Notes under the pieces: model-generated
What the model was told of the DNA's origin: nothing
What the model saw: only the letters and a program-made list of their open reading frames with translations
Databases searched by the model: none
Assembly (NCBI GenBank): GCA_944326365.1
Contig: CALVDR010000022.1
Location: forward strand, 1-44,834
DNA length: 44,834 nt
Origin: an uncultured Bacteroidales bacterium
GTDB lineage: Bacteria > Bacteroidota > Bacteroidia > Bacteroidales > UBA932
Direction of reading: 5' to 3'
Shown here: positions 8,609 to 18,600 of the stretch, one piece after another
Position numbering within the stretch: position 1 is the first letter of the stretch
How the letters are laid out: each line of letters starts with the position of its first letter
Program-made: the position numbers and the translations under genes

Positions 8609-9378
8609 AGAAATTTGCGATAGCCGGATGTGGCCGTCTGGGCCGGATAGTGGCAAAGGCCTGGCATGACGGACTTTTGCCGGAGTATGTTCTCTGCGGG
8701 ACATATTCCAGGACATATGGGCATGCTCTGGCTTTGGCTTCCGAATATGGCTGCAAGGCATGCGGAAGCGTGGACGAACTGCTTGATATGTCTCCTGACA
8801 TAGTGGTGGAGACTGCCTCTCCGGCAGCGATGAAGGAGATGGCTTTGCCTCTCCTTGCCGGCGGTGTTTCCATAGTGTCTTTATCGATAGGAGCCCTGGC
8901 TGATAATGCCTTTTATCAGGAAGTCTCGGAAGCGGCCATATCTTCAGGCGCGAAGATTTATGTGGCTTCCGGAGCTACAGGCGGATTCGATGTTTTGCAG
9001 ACCGCATCCCTTATGGGAGAAGCGGAAGCGAAGTTCTTCAATGAAAAAGGCCCTGATGCGCTGAAAGGAACTCCCGTATATGACATTTCGCTTCAGTCCG
9101 GGCAGCGTACAGTCTTCCATGGGACAGCAAGTGAGGCGATCGGACTTTTCCCGACCAAGGTGAATGTTACTGTCGCTGCCTCCAGGGCATCTGTGGGGCC
9201 GGAGAAAATGGATGTGACGATGGTATCCACACCGGGTTTTACTGGTGATACGCAGCGGGTGGAGATAAGAAACAGGCAGGTGCATGCCGTAGTGGATGTT
9301 TATAGTGCAACATCCGAAATAGCCGGATGGTCAGTCGTCAGGGTTTTGAGGAATATTGTTTCTCCGATAGTGTTCTGA
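8605..9378 (+). CDS. L-aspartate dehydrogenase-like oxidoreductase
   Basis: A 257-aa NAD(P)-dependent enzyme starting MKKFAIAGCGRLGRIV, a Rossmann GxGxxG nucleotide site. The C-terminal half (ASGATGGFDVLQTAS, PTKVNVTVAASRAS) matches the DUF108/aspartate dehydrogenase (NadX-like) family. These oxidise L-aspartate to iminoaspartate and can feed NAD synthesis. The ATG at 8605 overlaps the lspA stop, which favours it over the upstream in-frame ATG at 8536 inside lspA. No nad genes are adjacent, so the pathway is inferred from family only. Confidence 0.85.
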   Translation: MKKFAIAGCGRLGRIVAKAWHDGLLPEYVLCGTYSRTYGHALALASEYGCKACGSVDELLDMSPDIVVETASPAAMKEMALPLLAGGVSIVSLSIGALADNAFYQEVSEAAISSGAKIYVASGATGGFDVLQTASLMGEAEAKFFNEKGPDALKGTPVYDISLQSGQRTVFHGTASEAIGLFPTKVNVTVAASRASVGPEKMDVTMVSTPGFTGDTQRVEIRNRQVHAVVDVYSATSEIAGWSVVRVLRNIVSPIVF

Positions 9379-9440
9379 GGCCGGATAAGGCAGGACTATC
9401 TGCAGATTTATTAAAAAAACACAAAAAAGACGGTCAAACT

Positions 9441-9471
9441 TTTGGCCGGAACAATATTTTTACTATCTTTG
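9441..9471 (+). promoter_or_regulatory. tRNA-Ser promoter
   Basis: TTTG at 9441-9444 and TATCTTTG at 9464-9471 are separated by exactly 19 nt, the Bacteroidetes consensus. The tRNA-Ser gene begins about 40 bases downstream. Confidence 0.85.
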
Positions 9472-9512
9472 CACTCCCTTTCAGAAAATACTTCTGCAGG
9501 GAAGACAATATT

Positions 9513-9597
9513 GGAGAGGTGGTAGAGTGGTCGATTACGGCAGTCTTGAAAACTGTTGAGCTGAAAGGCTCCGGGGGTTCGAATCCCTCCCTCTCCG
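9513..9597 (+). tRNA. tRNA-Ser (anticodon TGA)
   Basis: An 85-nt class II tRNA. The acceptor GGAGAGG pairs with CCTCTCC. The anticodon arm CAGT-CTTGAAA-ACTG gives anticodon TGA. A long variable arm is present, and the T arm reads GGGGG-TTCGAAT-CCCTC. CCA is not encoded. It has its own promoter and a perfect terminator hairpin directly downstream. Confidence 0.96.
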
Positions 9598-9600
9598 CTG

Positions 9601-9635
9601 AAAAAGGCGTTACAGATATCTGTAACGCCTTTTTT
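9601..9635. terminator. Terminator after tRNA-Ser
   Basis: AAAAAGGCGTTACAGAT (9601-9617) and its full inverse complement form a perfect 34-bp palindrome centred on GATATC. It is flanked by A and T runs, so it could terminate transcription in both directions. Confidence 0.92.
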
Positions 9636-9679
9636 AATTTTAGTGTGACAAAAAATGTGACTTATACCACCCAATCAAT

Positions 9680-9769
9680 GGAAGCGTGTGTGAGTGGCTT
9701 AAACAGCCTCCCTGCTAAGGAGGTACTCCCGCTTAGGGAGTCGAAAGTTCGAATCCTGCTCCAGGCTCC
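9680..9769 (+). tRNA. Degenerate tRNA-Ser-like sequence (anticodon GCT)
   Basis: The anticodon arm CCTCC-CTGCTAA-GGAGG (anticodon GCT) and a long variable arm ACTCCC-GCTTA-GGGAGT are perfect, and the T loop TTCGAAT is intact. The T stem has mismatches, and the 5' acceptor GGAAGCG does not pair convincingly with any 3' segment. It looks like a decayed serine tRNA, or one carried on a mobile element. The 3' end is uncertain. Confidence 0.6.
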
Positions 9770-9772
9770 TAC

Positions 9773-9843
9773 AGGGAATTGGCGCAATGGTTAGCGCGGA
9801 AGTCTTATATACTTACGGTTTCAGGTTCGAGTCCGAAGCACGA
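9773..9843 (+). tRNA. Degenerate tRNA-like sequence (anticodon TAT)
   Basis: The D arm GCGC-AATGGTTA-GCGC is perfect. An anticodon arm of about 4 bp encloses loop CTTATAT, which would place anticodon TAT (Ile, AUA codon). The T loop TTCGAGT is present but its stem is partly mismatched. The acceptor AGGGAAT has no complementary 3' strand. It begins four bases after the preceding tRNA-like sequence. Probably non-functional. Confidence 0.5.
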
Positions 9844-9875
9844 GGGGCAGTTTTTAAAGATTACCCCATTTTACA

Positions 9876-9917
9876 AAAGCCTGATAATAAGCACTTTGCT
9901 TTTATCGGGCTTTATTT
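9876..9917 (+). terminator. Intrinsic terminator after tRNA-like pair
   Basis: AAAGCCTGATAA (9876-9887) pairs with TTATCGGGCTTT (9902-9913) with a single wobble, and AGC/GCT can extend the stem inside the loop. An ATTTTAT tract follows. It would end transcripts from the tRNA-like pair. Confidence 0.8.
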
Positions 9918-9924
9918 TATGTTA

Positions 9925-9977
9925 TTTGGTTTTGTCAAAAACTGCTTGTAAATTTGCTTGTAAATAAACTTACAAGC
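9925..9977 (+). promoter_or_regulatory. Integrase-type promoter with GCTTGTAA repeats
   Basis: TTTG at 9925-9928 and TAAATTTG at 9949-9956 are 20 nt apart, a good promoter with a start near 9963. GCTTGTAAAT occurs twice in direct orientation (9944-9953 and 9956-9965), and TTACAAGC (9970-9977) is the inverse, so the -7 element is surrounded by repeats. These could be recombinase arm sites or an autorepressor operator. The only open frame after it is the truncated integrase. Confidence 0.65.
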
Positions 9978-9986
9978 GGTCCGAAT

Positions 9987-10160
9987 ATGCCAGTACAGTT
10001 CTACCTTTTCACTCGTCCGGACAAGCAGGGCGACCATCCTATAAACGTCTCCATTTCCTTGTTCGGAGAGCGCCTATGCACATCAGTAGGCTTCGAGAGG
10101 CTTGAGGCAATATTCGACCATCAGTTGATGCACAAAATTATTTCCATGACAGGAGGCATG
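9987..10160 (+). pseudogene. Truncated tyrosine recombinase (integrase), N-terminal remnant
   Basis: The first roughly 40 codons (MPVQFYLFTRPDKQGDHPI, then NVSISLFGERLCTSVGF) resemble the N-terminal arm-binding domain of Bacteroidetes tyrosine integrases. Similarity fades near 10100, and no SAM-like or catalytic domain follows. The frame runs straight into the start region of the HTCS gene. It has a good promoter and lies 390 bp after tRNA-Ser, a typical integration target, so it reads as the stub left by an excised or deleted element. The boundary is approximate. Confidence 0.65.
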
Positions 10161-10172
10161 ATTCGCGGACAG

Positions 10173-13100
10173 ATGAAACGGACAATTGCAATGCTGCTCT
10201 TTTTATGCGTCTTTACCCGGGGGGGTACTCTTTGCACAAGAATATTCGCATATCGAGCAACTTTCTGTGGACGAGGGGCTTCCACATACGGACGTATCTG
10301 CAGTCGTACAGGATGATGACGGCTATATCTGGATAGGTACCTATTCCGGACTGTGCCGTTATGACGGAACTGACATGATAGTGTATGATGTGTCTGATTC
10401 CATCTTGGAAAGTTCCCGAATCCGTTCGCTTTACTTGGCTCCAGGAGGGCTGTTGTACATCGGAACCGAGACTGGAGGCCTGACAATCTTCGATACGCGG
10501 AATGATCGTTTCATCAAGACTATACGCGTCCCGTCCAATTATGTCAATGGCGTCTTTCCTTCACGGGATGGCAATTCCGTGATAATATGCACCGATGACG
10601 GACTTTCCCTGTTGTCCTGTCATGATGGAATTTATGACCTTGCGTCACTGTCCCTCGGAAGTTTGGTCTCCGCCTGTTTCCAACTGAATGAAGACGAATT
10701 TCTTGTCGGAACTCCTTCATCGCTGTCCATTTTCAGCCGGACGACTGGGAATATGTCAGTGGTTGAGGGGCTTTTCGCAACGTCGATGCTCAAAGTGGGA
10801 GAGAAACTCCTCATTACCTCATACGAAGGATGTTGGATTTTCGACTTGCCGACCAGGACATTGACAAAACTCAATGACAGCGCAGCCAAATCCGCGTGCC
10901 TCGGCAAGGATGGAAGCATTTATATCGGTACGGTGAAAGATGGATTGTTGTGCTATGACGGAAGTTTCAGGCGTACCGGCCAGTTCCTGACCGCGTCAAG
11001 GCGCTCGCCGGAAGTCTCCTGTGTGTTCAGCGACGATTCGGACGTGCTTTGGATTGGAACCATCGGAAGCGGATGTTACCGGAGCAATGCCAACAGCCGT
11101 CGTTTCAGACTCGGAACCGTGACCCCGGGAGAGGAAGGCGAGCAGGTTGTGGCCATGATGGCGGACAATGACGACAGGCTATGGTGCAGTTCCCGCGAAG
11201 GCCGGGTTTCTGTCATGAAGGGCAATGATATTGTACGGGTGGATTCTGGCTCGTTGTCCCGTTTTGCGGGGAAGACCATCTCGGCACTTTGGCAAAGTCC
11301 TGACGGCTCGGTGTGGGTAGGCTCTTGGGACAAGGGCGCTGCGGTGATTCCCGCAAAGGACGTGGAGAGAGCCACTCTAGGCAAGACATTCAATATGGTC
11401 CAACTTGGAAACTTGCCCAAGTCATTGACTATATACAAGTTCGCTGCTGACTCTTTCGGCCGCGTATGGATAGTGACTGGTGATGGACTCTATCATTCTT
11501 CCAGGGGAGATTTAAGCCATCCGTCATCCTCAGTCTGGACATGCTTGCGGAGCAATCCGTCAGACATGGCGTCACTTTCCGATGATTGTACGACCGATAT
11601 CTTGATCGATGATGACGGCAGGACGATATGGATAGGCTCCCGATCCGGACTTAATAAGATTACGCTGGAAGAGAGTGGGGAAATTGCTGGAATTCAGCGT
11701 ATTCAGGTGCAGCCGAGACATGGCGCGGGAGAATTCGTCTCCTTCATCCATCGTGACCGCAAGGGCGTTCTATGGGTGTCCGTGCTGGGATTGGGACTCT
11801 GCAGAATGAATGAAGACGGAACCTTCAGGATATACAACAAGACCACGAATCCGGAATTTCCCAACAATGAGTTCGAGTCAATGCTGGAGGACTCCGACGG
11901 TGACTTCTGGATAGGCGGTTTCGGTCTTGTACGGTTTTCCCCTTCGACCGGAAAAATATCGTGTTTCTCCCGTAAGGACGGCCTTCAGAGCAACTCGTTC
12001 AAGATGTATGACGCAGTTCGGATGAGAGATTCACGTATGGCATTCGGAGGTATCAACGGATTCAATATTTTCCGTCCGTCAGAGATTGTGGACAATGCTG
12101 ATATGCCTCGGGTGTGTATCACATCATTGAAAATCAATGGTATCCAATCTTTTGACTGCCTGAAGGAAAGTTCGCCTGTACGTAGATGTACGAAGATGAA
12201 GCTAGGCAGTACGGAGAATAATCTTGTTTTCCGTTTTTCTGCCATGCATTATGTGTATCCTGAGCGCAACAGGTATCGTTATATGCTGGTGGGGCTGGAT
12301 GATGATTGGCATTTTACTGACGGCAGGGCTCCGTCAGCCTCTTATCTGGGCCTTCGTCCCGGACGTTATACGTTCGAAGTCTATGCTGCCAACAGCGACG
12401 GCCTGTGGAGTGAGACGCCTGCCCGCATTGACATTAGAATCCTGCATCCGTGGTACGCCTCGGCGGCGGCGAAGTCTTGTTATCTGGTCATTGTCCTCGG
12501 TGCTGTGATCTGGGTGTCGGTCCGTCTGCGGCGTCGTAGCGCCAGGCGGCATCGCGAGGAACTCGAAAAAAAATTGCATGAAGAACAGAGGGAGAGGAAT
12601 GAAAATGAACTTAAATTCCATACAGAGTTCCTGCATGAAATACGTACTCCGCTTACCCTGATAACGACTCCGGTCGAGGAACTCCTGCAGAATCCGAATT
12701 TGGGAAAGACCACTATAAGCCGTCTTCAGCTGGTGGGACAGTCTGCCAAGATACTCCAGAAGCATATCGAGTCCATCACAGATTTGCGTAAATTCGACAA
12801 TGGAGAGATTCGGCTCCATGTGGTGGAGATAGATTTTTCGCGTTTCGTTGAGGAGATCTGCCTTCTGTTCCAGCCGCTTGCGAGGGCGCGGGATTATGAA
12901 TTCGAGATGGAATTGTCGCCATTGTCGCAGAAAGTTTTCATCGACAAGGACAGTATTGAAAAAGTGATATTGAACCTGATGTCGAACGCATTGAAGTATT
13001 CGCCGAAAAGGGGCGGACTGATTCGTGCCGAGGTGTCTGAGATTACGGATATTGATGGCCGTAAAGGTGTCGAGCTTACAGTGTCCAATATCGGAATGGG

Positions 13101-14157
13101 AATACTTCCGGAGGATTTGCCTTACATCTTTGACCGCTTCCGTCAGGGCAGGAACAACAATCGTGGGGGAATGGGAATCGGGCTGTCCATCAGTCGTTCT
13201 GCCGTATTGTCCCATTCGGGACGTATATGGGCGGAATCAGTGCCGGGTGGTCTGACATCGTTTCATGTATTCTTGCCGTATGGAAATTCGCAGTTCTCGT
13301 CGAAAGACATTGACAATGAATATGAAAACAGCGACCATATTTCAAATTACGATTCTCTTGCGGAGTTCCGGACGGCAAAAGCGGCATCGATAGGAGGTGT
13401 GGAACGGGAACATCTAGTGCTCATAGTCGACGACAGTCCTGAATTGAGGGAATATCTTGTCCAGCTGCTGTCTACGCGGTATAATGTCATTACGGCGACG
13501 GACGGCTCTGACGGATATGAGAAGACGATTGCCGAACAGCCGGATTTGGTGCTTACGGATGTGGTAATGCCGCAGATGAACGGATTGGAACTTTGCCGGA
13601 AGATAAAGGACAACAAAGTGACTTCACATATTCCTGTGATTCTGATTTCCGCGCGAGATCTTCCTGTCTATAAGATGGAGGGGTATCAGATGATGGCTGA
13701 TGATTATATCACCAAACCATTCCATGCGGACCTGTTCCTTTCCAGAATAGAAAATCTCATACGCCAGAGGGAATGTATGCGGCAGTTGTTCCGTACGGAG
13801 GTGAATCTGGAACCTTCAGCGGTTACCGCCACGCCAGTCGATGAGAAATTCATCCGCAGCTGCATTGACAATATTGAAGAACATATCGCGGAACTGGATT
13901 ATGGCGTCGACGAGTTGTGTCAGAATGTCGGTTATTCGCGTCCGCAGCTATACAGGAAAATAAAGTCGATAACGGGAATGTCGGCGATTCAGTTCCTTCG
14001 TAGTATTCGCCTGAAGAGGGCTGCCCAGCTTCTTTCATCGGGTTCGGGAATGACGGTGACCGAAGTAATGTATGCAGTAGGATTCAACAACATATCGTAT
14101 TTCTCCAAAATATTCTCCACCGAATTCGGTGTGCATCCCAAGGATTACGGAAAATAG
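10173..14157 (+). CDS. Hybrid two-component system (HTCS) regulator, signal peptide out of frame at G7
   Basis: A one-protein two-component regulator of about 1325 aa controlling the downstream PUL. In the frame open from 10186 it has a periplasmic beta-propeller sensor (about 20-690), a Y_Y_Y domain, one membrane helix (about 763-782), a histidine kinase (His 817 in HEIRTPLTLI, ATP-lid GMGIGLSIS), a receiver (Asp 1125 in LTDVVMP) and a C-terminal AraC-type HTH. A good signal peptide, MKRTIAMLLFLCVFTR, starts at 10173 in another frame. Frames join only if the G7 tract at 10219-10225 is read as G6. ATG 10158, after AGGAGG, is in the same frame as 10173. Confidence 0.88.
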
Positions 14158-14240
14158 TTTTTTGAAAAATTGCTAAAATTTGAACGATTTGTGAAGTCGT
14201 TAAGGAGCGATTGTCTTTATTATTGCACAAGAAACGCGAG

Positions 14241-14273
14241 AAACCACATTTCTGCGGTTTTGCAATTTTTTTT
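14241..14273 (+). terminator. Possible terminator between HTCS and PUL operon
   Basis: AAACC (14241-14245) pairs with GGTTT (14256-14260), with an extra CA/TG pair inside, followed shortly by a run of eight T (14266-14273). It could end the HTCS transcript or be part of the leader of the next operon. The stem is short. Confidence 0.4.
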
Positions 14274-14295
14274 AAAACTAATAACAATAACAATC

Positions 14296-15645
14296 ATGAA
14301 AAAAATCTTTTCATTGGCTGCTTTATGCAGTCTAATTCTTGCGGTATCATGCAGCAAGTCCTCTACAAACGTAGAGACGGAGTTTATCTATAACGTGCCT
14401 TCCGAGGCTATTGCCGGACAGCCCGTGAAATTCGAGGACCTTTCTCTCGGAGTTTCTTCACGCGAGTGGACATTCGAAGACGCTGAACCAGCAACATCCA
14501 AAGCAGCTGTAGTGGAAGTTGCCTTCAAGCAAGGTGGCGAAAAGGCAGTGAAACTCGTGGTCAACTTCAGCGACGGCTCTCAGCAGCAGGCGGATTTCAA
14601 AATAAAAGTGCTTAGTAGTCTTTCTGCAACCATAGAGGCTTCTGGTCTTACACCTAAGGGCTGTGCCAAGAGCGGTGCGGAAATCACATTCTCGCTCAAA
14701 GACGTGGTAGGTGAGCCTACATCTTACAATTGGACATTCCAGGGCGGTACTCCTGCTACCTCTACTGAGGCAACTCCTAAAGTAACATGGAACAGTCAGA
14801 TAGATGACGTGAAGGTTACTTGCGAGATGACACGCGCTTCAGACGGTGCCAAAAAGACAGTAGAGACTTCCATCATCGCCGGCAACTATCCGCTTCTAAA
14901 GAAAGATACCAAGTTCGGTTATGATGTGTTCGGATTCGAGGGGACGGATGTCCGCAATGCCTATATCTGTTATGCGAAAGATGGTGATCAGCCTTCAAAG
15001 GCTACAATCGTGGACGGCGGTTCCAACTCTTCCAAATGTATGAAAGTCGATGCTTCATCATATCTTTATATGCCTGTCCAGGGCCAGGAATCAATGAATG
15101 GTTTCATAGATTTGTTCCATCGCAACAACTGGAGCAACAACGCTTCCATGGAAGTGGGCAAGAAGTACAAGATGTCATTCGATATCAAGGCATCCGCTCC
15201 TACTATAGAAACAGTCGAAGAACTGAAGATCGCTCCTTCTATCGGCCAGATAAACAAGGGTCAAATCGGTGCTGTCATGGAGATTGCCTGGATTTATTGC
15301 TACACTCCTGAAGGAGGCTTCCTGGATCCGTTGAGAGGTCTTAATACCGTTGAGGACTGGAAAGACTATTATAATGAGGATTATGTTTCTCAGACAAGTG
15401 GAGACAAGACTTTGCATGAGTTCCGTTACACAAAACTGACGGGAAAGAACGCTGATATGAGTGACCTGCATTTTGAGAATCTCATCACGGACAAGTGGCA
15501 GACACTTTCTGATGAGTTTACCCTCAATGTGGAAGGATATGAAAATGGATACGTGTTCAGGAACTGCTTCATCAGTGTAAGATGTTCCGGTTACGGCGCA
15601 ACATTCTATTTGGATAATTTCCGTATCGACGAGATTGAAGACTAA
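14296..15645 (+). CDS. PKD-domain lipoprotein, PUL-associated
   Basis: A 449-aa SPII lipoprotein (lipobox LAVSC, Cys 19). Two PKD-like Ig domains cover about residues 28-110 and 112-195, with the recurrent motifs REWTFEDAEPATS and YNWTFQGGTPATS. The remaining 250 residues look like a carbohydrate-binding or jelly-roll domain ending in TFYLDNFRIDEIED. It is probably surface exposed and binds glycan for the SusCD pair. The ATG at 14296 is chosen because it begins the signal peptide; the upstream extension to 14170 has none. It precedes susC by 17 bp, an unusual order since such proteins more often follow susD. Confidence 0.82.
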   Translation: MKKIFSLAALCSLILAVSCSKSSTNVETEFIYNVPSEAIAGQPVKFEDLSLGVSSREWTFEDAEPATSKAAVVEVAFKQGGEKAVKLVVNFSDGSQQQADFKIKVLSSLSATIEASGLTPKGCAKSGAEITFSLKDVVGEPTSYNWTFQGGTPATSTEATPKVTWNSQIDDVKVTCEMTRASDGAKKTVETSIIAGNYPLLKKDTKFGYDVFGFEGTDVRNAYICYAKDGDQPSKATIVDGGSNSSKCMKVDASSYLYMPVQGQESMNGFIDLFHRNNWSNNASMEVGKKYKMSFDIKASAPTIETVEELKIAPSIGQINKGQIGAVMEIAWIYCYTPEGGFLDPLRGLNTVEDWKDYYNEDYVSQTSGDKTLHEFRYTKLTGKNADMSDLHFENLITDKWQTLSDEFTLNVEGYENGYVFRNCFISVRCSGYGATFYLDNFRIDEIED

Positions 15646-15662
15646 TAATTGAAGACTAATAT

Positions 15663-18600
15663 ATGAATCGCATTCTTGCTTCTCTGGTGCTGTGGGCATC
15701 AGTGGGTATCGCTGCCTTTGCGCAGCAGTTGACGGTCACCGGAAAAGTGACGGACAGTCATGGTGATCCGATTCCGTGGGCGAACGTGTATGAAAAAGGC
15801 ACGACCAACGGGGCGACTACCGACGAGGATGGAAAATATACCATCAAAGTCAAATCCAGTGAGTCTGTCCTTGTCGCCTCGTTCATCGGCTACCAGGATA
15901 AACAGCTTTCAGTATCAGGGAAGCAAGTCTTGGATTTCAAGCTCGACTCTGATTCGGAGGTTCTTGAGAACTCTGTAGTAATCGGTTATGGCACCGCACG
16001 TCGTCAGGATCTGACCGGAAGTGTGGCGTCAATAAATCCGGAAAAGCTTGAAAATCAAGTAATGTTTTCTGTGGACGACGCACTGAAAGGGGGCGTGGCA
16101 GGACTGATGGTCTCATCTACCAGCGGTCAGCCTGGAGCAGCATCCAAGATGCTTATCCGTGGAGTCGCATCCCTTTCGGGTTCTACGTCGCCTCTGATTG
16201 TCGTGGACGGTTTCCCTCTCGGAGATGTGGCTACATCTTCAGGTATGGGTATGGCCGGAATGGACTCGCAGATGAGTTCCCTCGCCTTGATAAACACTGA
16301 TGACATCGCTTCCATCGAGGTCCTGAAGGACGCTTCATCTACCGCCATATATGGCAACAGAGGAGCGAACGGTGTCATCATGATCACCACCAAAAAAGGC
16401 CGCGGTTCTTCAGGCCGTATCCAGTACAGCGGTTACGTCAGCTTCCAGCAACTTCCCAAGAAGCTCGATGTGCTTGATTTCAAGGGATATGCGACAATGA
16501 TGAATGATAAGACTCCATCTTATCTTCTCTTCTCTGATACTGACGGCAATCTCCGTAACTTCGATTTCGGCAGAATCAAGACTAAGGATTGGCAGGACGA
16601 GATTTATCGTACCGGTTTTATCCAGAACCATAATTTCTCGATGCAGAATTCTACCGACAAGACTAATTTCCTCGTAAGTGCATCATATATGCAGAACAAG
16701 TCCATCATTATCTGTACAGATTGGGATAAACTCACCGGTAAGGTCAACATTGACCATAATTTTACTGACAAGTTGAAATTCGGCGTTGACCTGAACTACA
16801 GCCGTATCGTGGATGACGGTGTGCCGACCTCAGGCGGAAACGGATCAGCCATCGGAACTATCATGGATGCATTGATTTCCCAGCCTTTCGACCTTACCGA
16901 CTCTGACACGCAGGCATATTTCCGTAGGGCCGGGGTACCGGAAACGGTGATCGAGTCTTATCTCAGTTCCAACAAGCAGAATCCTGTGACGATGGCCAAT
17001 GACATCAAAATGAAGAAGATCCTTAGCCGTACCATCGCGAATTCTTATATTCAGTACACTATCATTCCTGACCTTGTGCTGAAGGTTACTGGCGGCTTCG
17101 ACAGCTACGCATTGGAAGAAAAGCAGTATTATCCGAAGAGCACGCCGAGAGGACAACTCTATCAGGGCCAAGCCTGCATGGCTAACATCTCAAGCTTCGG
17201 ATGGATTAACGAGAATACTCTTACCTGGTCTCCGACTTTCGCGCAGAAACATCGCCTGAATGTAATGGGCGGATTGACTGAACAGGGCTCGAGAAACTAT
17301 TACACGGCGACAGAGGCGTCTGCTTTCGACAACGAGACTCTAGGCTACAATAACTTGCAGATGGCCAAGAACTTCACGTCTTATTCATCTACGGGAAAAG
17401 GTTCCATGATCTCCTTCATTTTCAGGACCAATTATGCCTATGACGACCGTTACATCGCCACATTCACATTCCGCCGCGACGGAACCTCGACGTTCGTGAA
17501 GAACAAGTGGGGCTCATTCTATTCCGGTGCGCTCGCCTGGAATGCCAAGCAGGAGTCTTTCCTCCAAAACAGCAATACCGTCAGCACACTCAAGTTGAGA
17601 GTCTCCGTCGGTGAGGTCGGAAACTCCAATGTCCCTACGGCGGGATCATTTGCCCAGCTTTACAATACCAACACCGCGTTCGGTACGGACATCAGTATCG
17701 GACAATCTCCAGTTACACTTGCCAATGAGAACCTTACCTGGGAAAAGACATTGGAATATAACTTCGGTATAGAATACGGAATGTGGAACGAGAGACTTCA
17801 CATTGACCTGGACCTCTATAATAAAACGACTCGCGATCTTCTTCTTGAGGCACCTGTCCTCAATATCTCCGGATATCCGAAGGCATGGCAGAATATCGGC
17901 AGCATCCGCAATTCCGGAATCGAGTTGTCTCTCAATGCATCACTTGTGGATACCAGGAATTTCCAGTGGAACATGACTGCGAACATGACACATAACAAGT
18001 CGAAGATTCTCAAGCTTGGCCAGAACGGTGCGCCTATCTATCTGGGAATCAGCTGTCTGAATGACCAGAGTGCCGTGATTCTCCGAGAAGGAGGCAGCGT
18101 CGGTGAACTTTATGGCTACAGGGCAGTAGGTCTTTATCAGCTCGAAGAATTCGATACTTCCACAGGAGCGACAGGCAATACGATTTATACTCTCAAGTCC
18201 GGCATTCCGAGTCAGGGAGTAGGTGAACAGCCTGGTTCCATCAAACTTGCAGACCTGGATAACAACAAAAAGATCGATGACAACGACCGTGAAGTCATAG
18301 GTAATTTCCTTCCTGACGTTTACGGCGCGTTCTCCACCACCTTCAACTGGAAATCTCTCAATCTCTATCTTGGGTTCCAATACTCCATCGGTAATGACAT
18401 GTACAATGCAAACTACGTGATGACAGCGTCTTACACCGGTGACGGTTCGAACCAGATAGGCAGATGGTTGAAGAGATGGACACCTGAGAACCAGACGAAC
18501 GATCCGCTATATTATTCTCAGATTCCTACGAAGCTCGTGTCTTCAGTCCACGTCGAGGACGCTTCATTCCTCAGATTCTCGACAGCTCGTCTGACTTATA

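Noticed and set aside
9327..9794. 155-codon frame crossing tRNA-Ser
   Set aside because: It passes through the end of the dehydrogenase gene, a tRNA and its terminator, so it is not a gene.
12334..13215. 293-codon open frame on the minus strand inside the HTCS gene
   Set aside because: It is a shadow of the kinase region, whose histidine-kinase motifs are clear on the plus strand.
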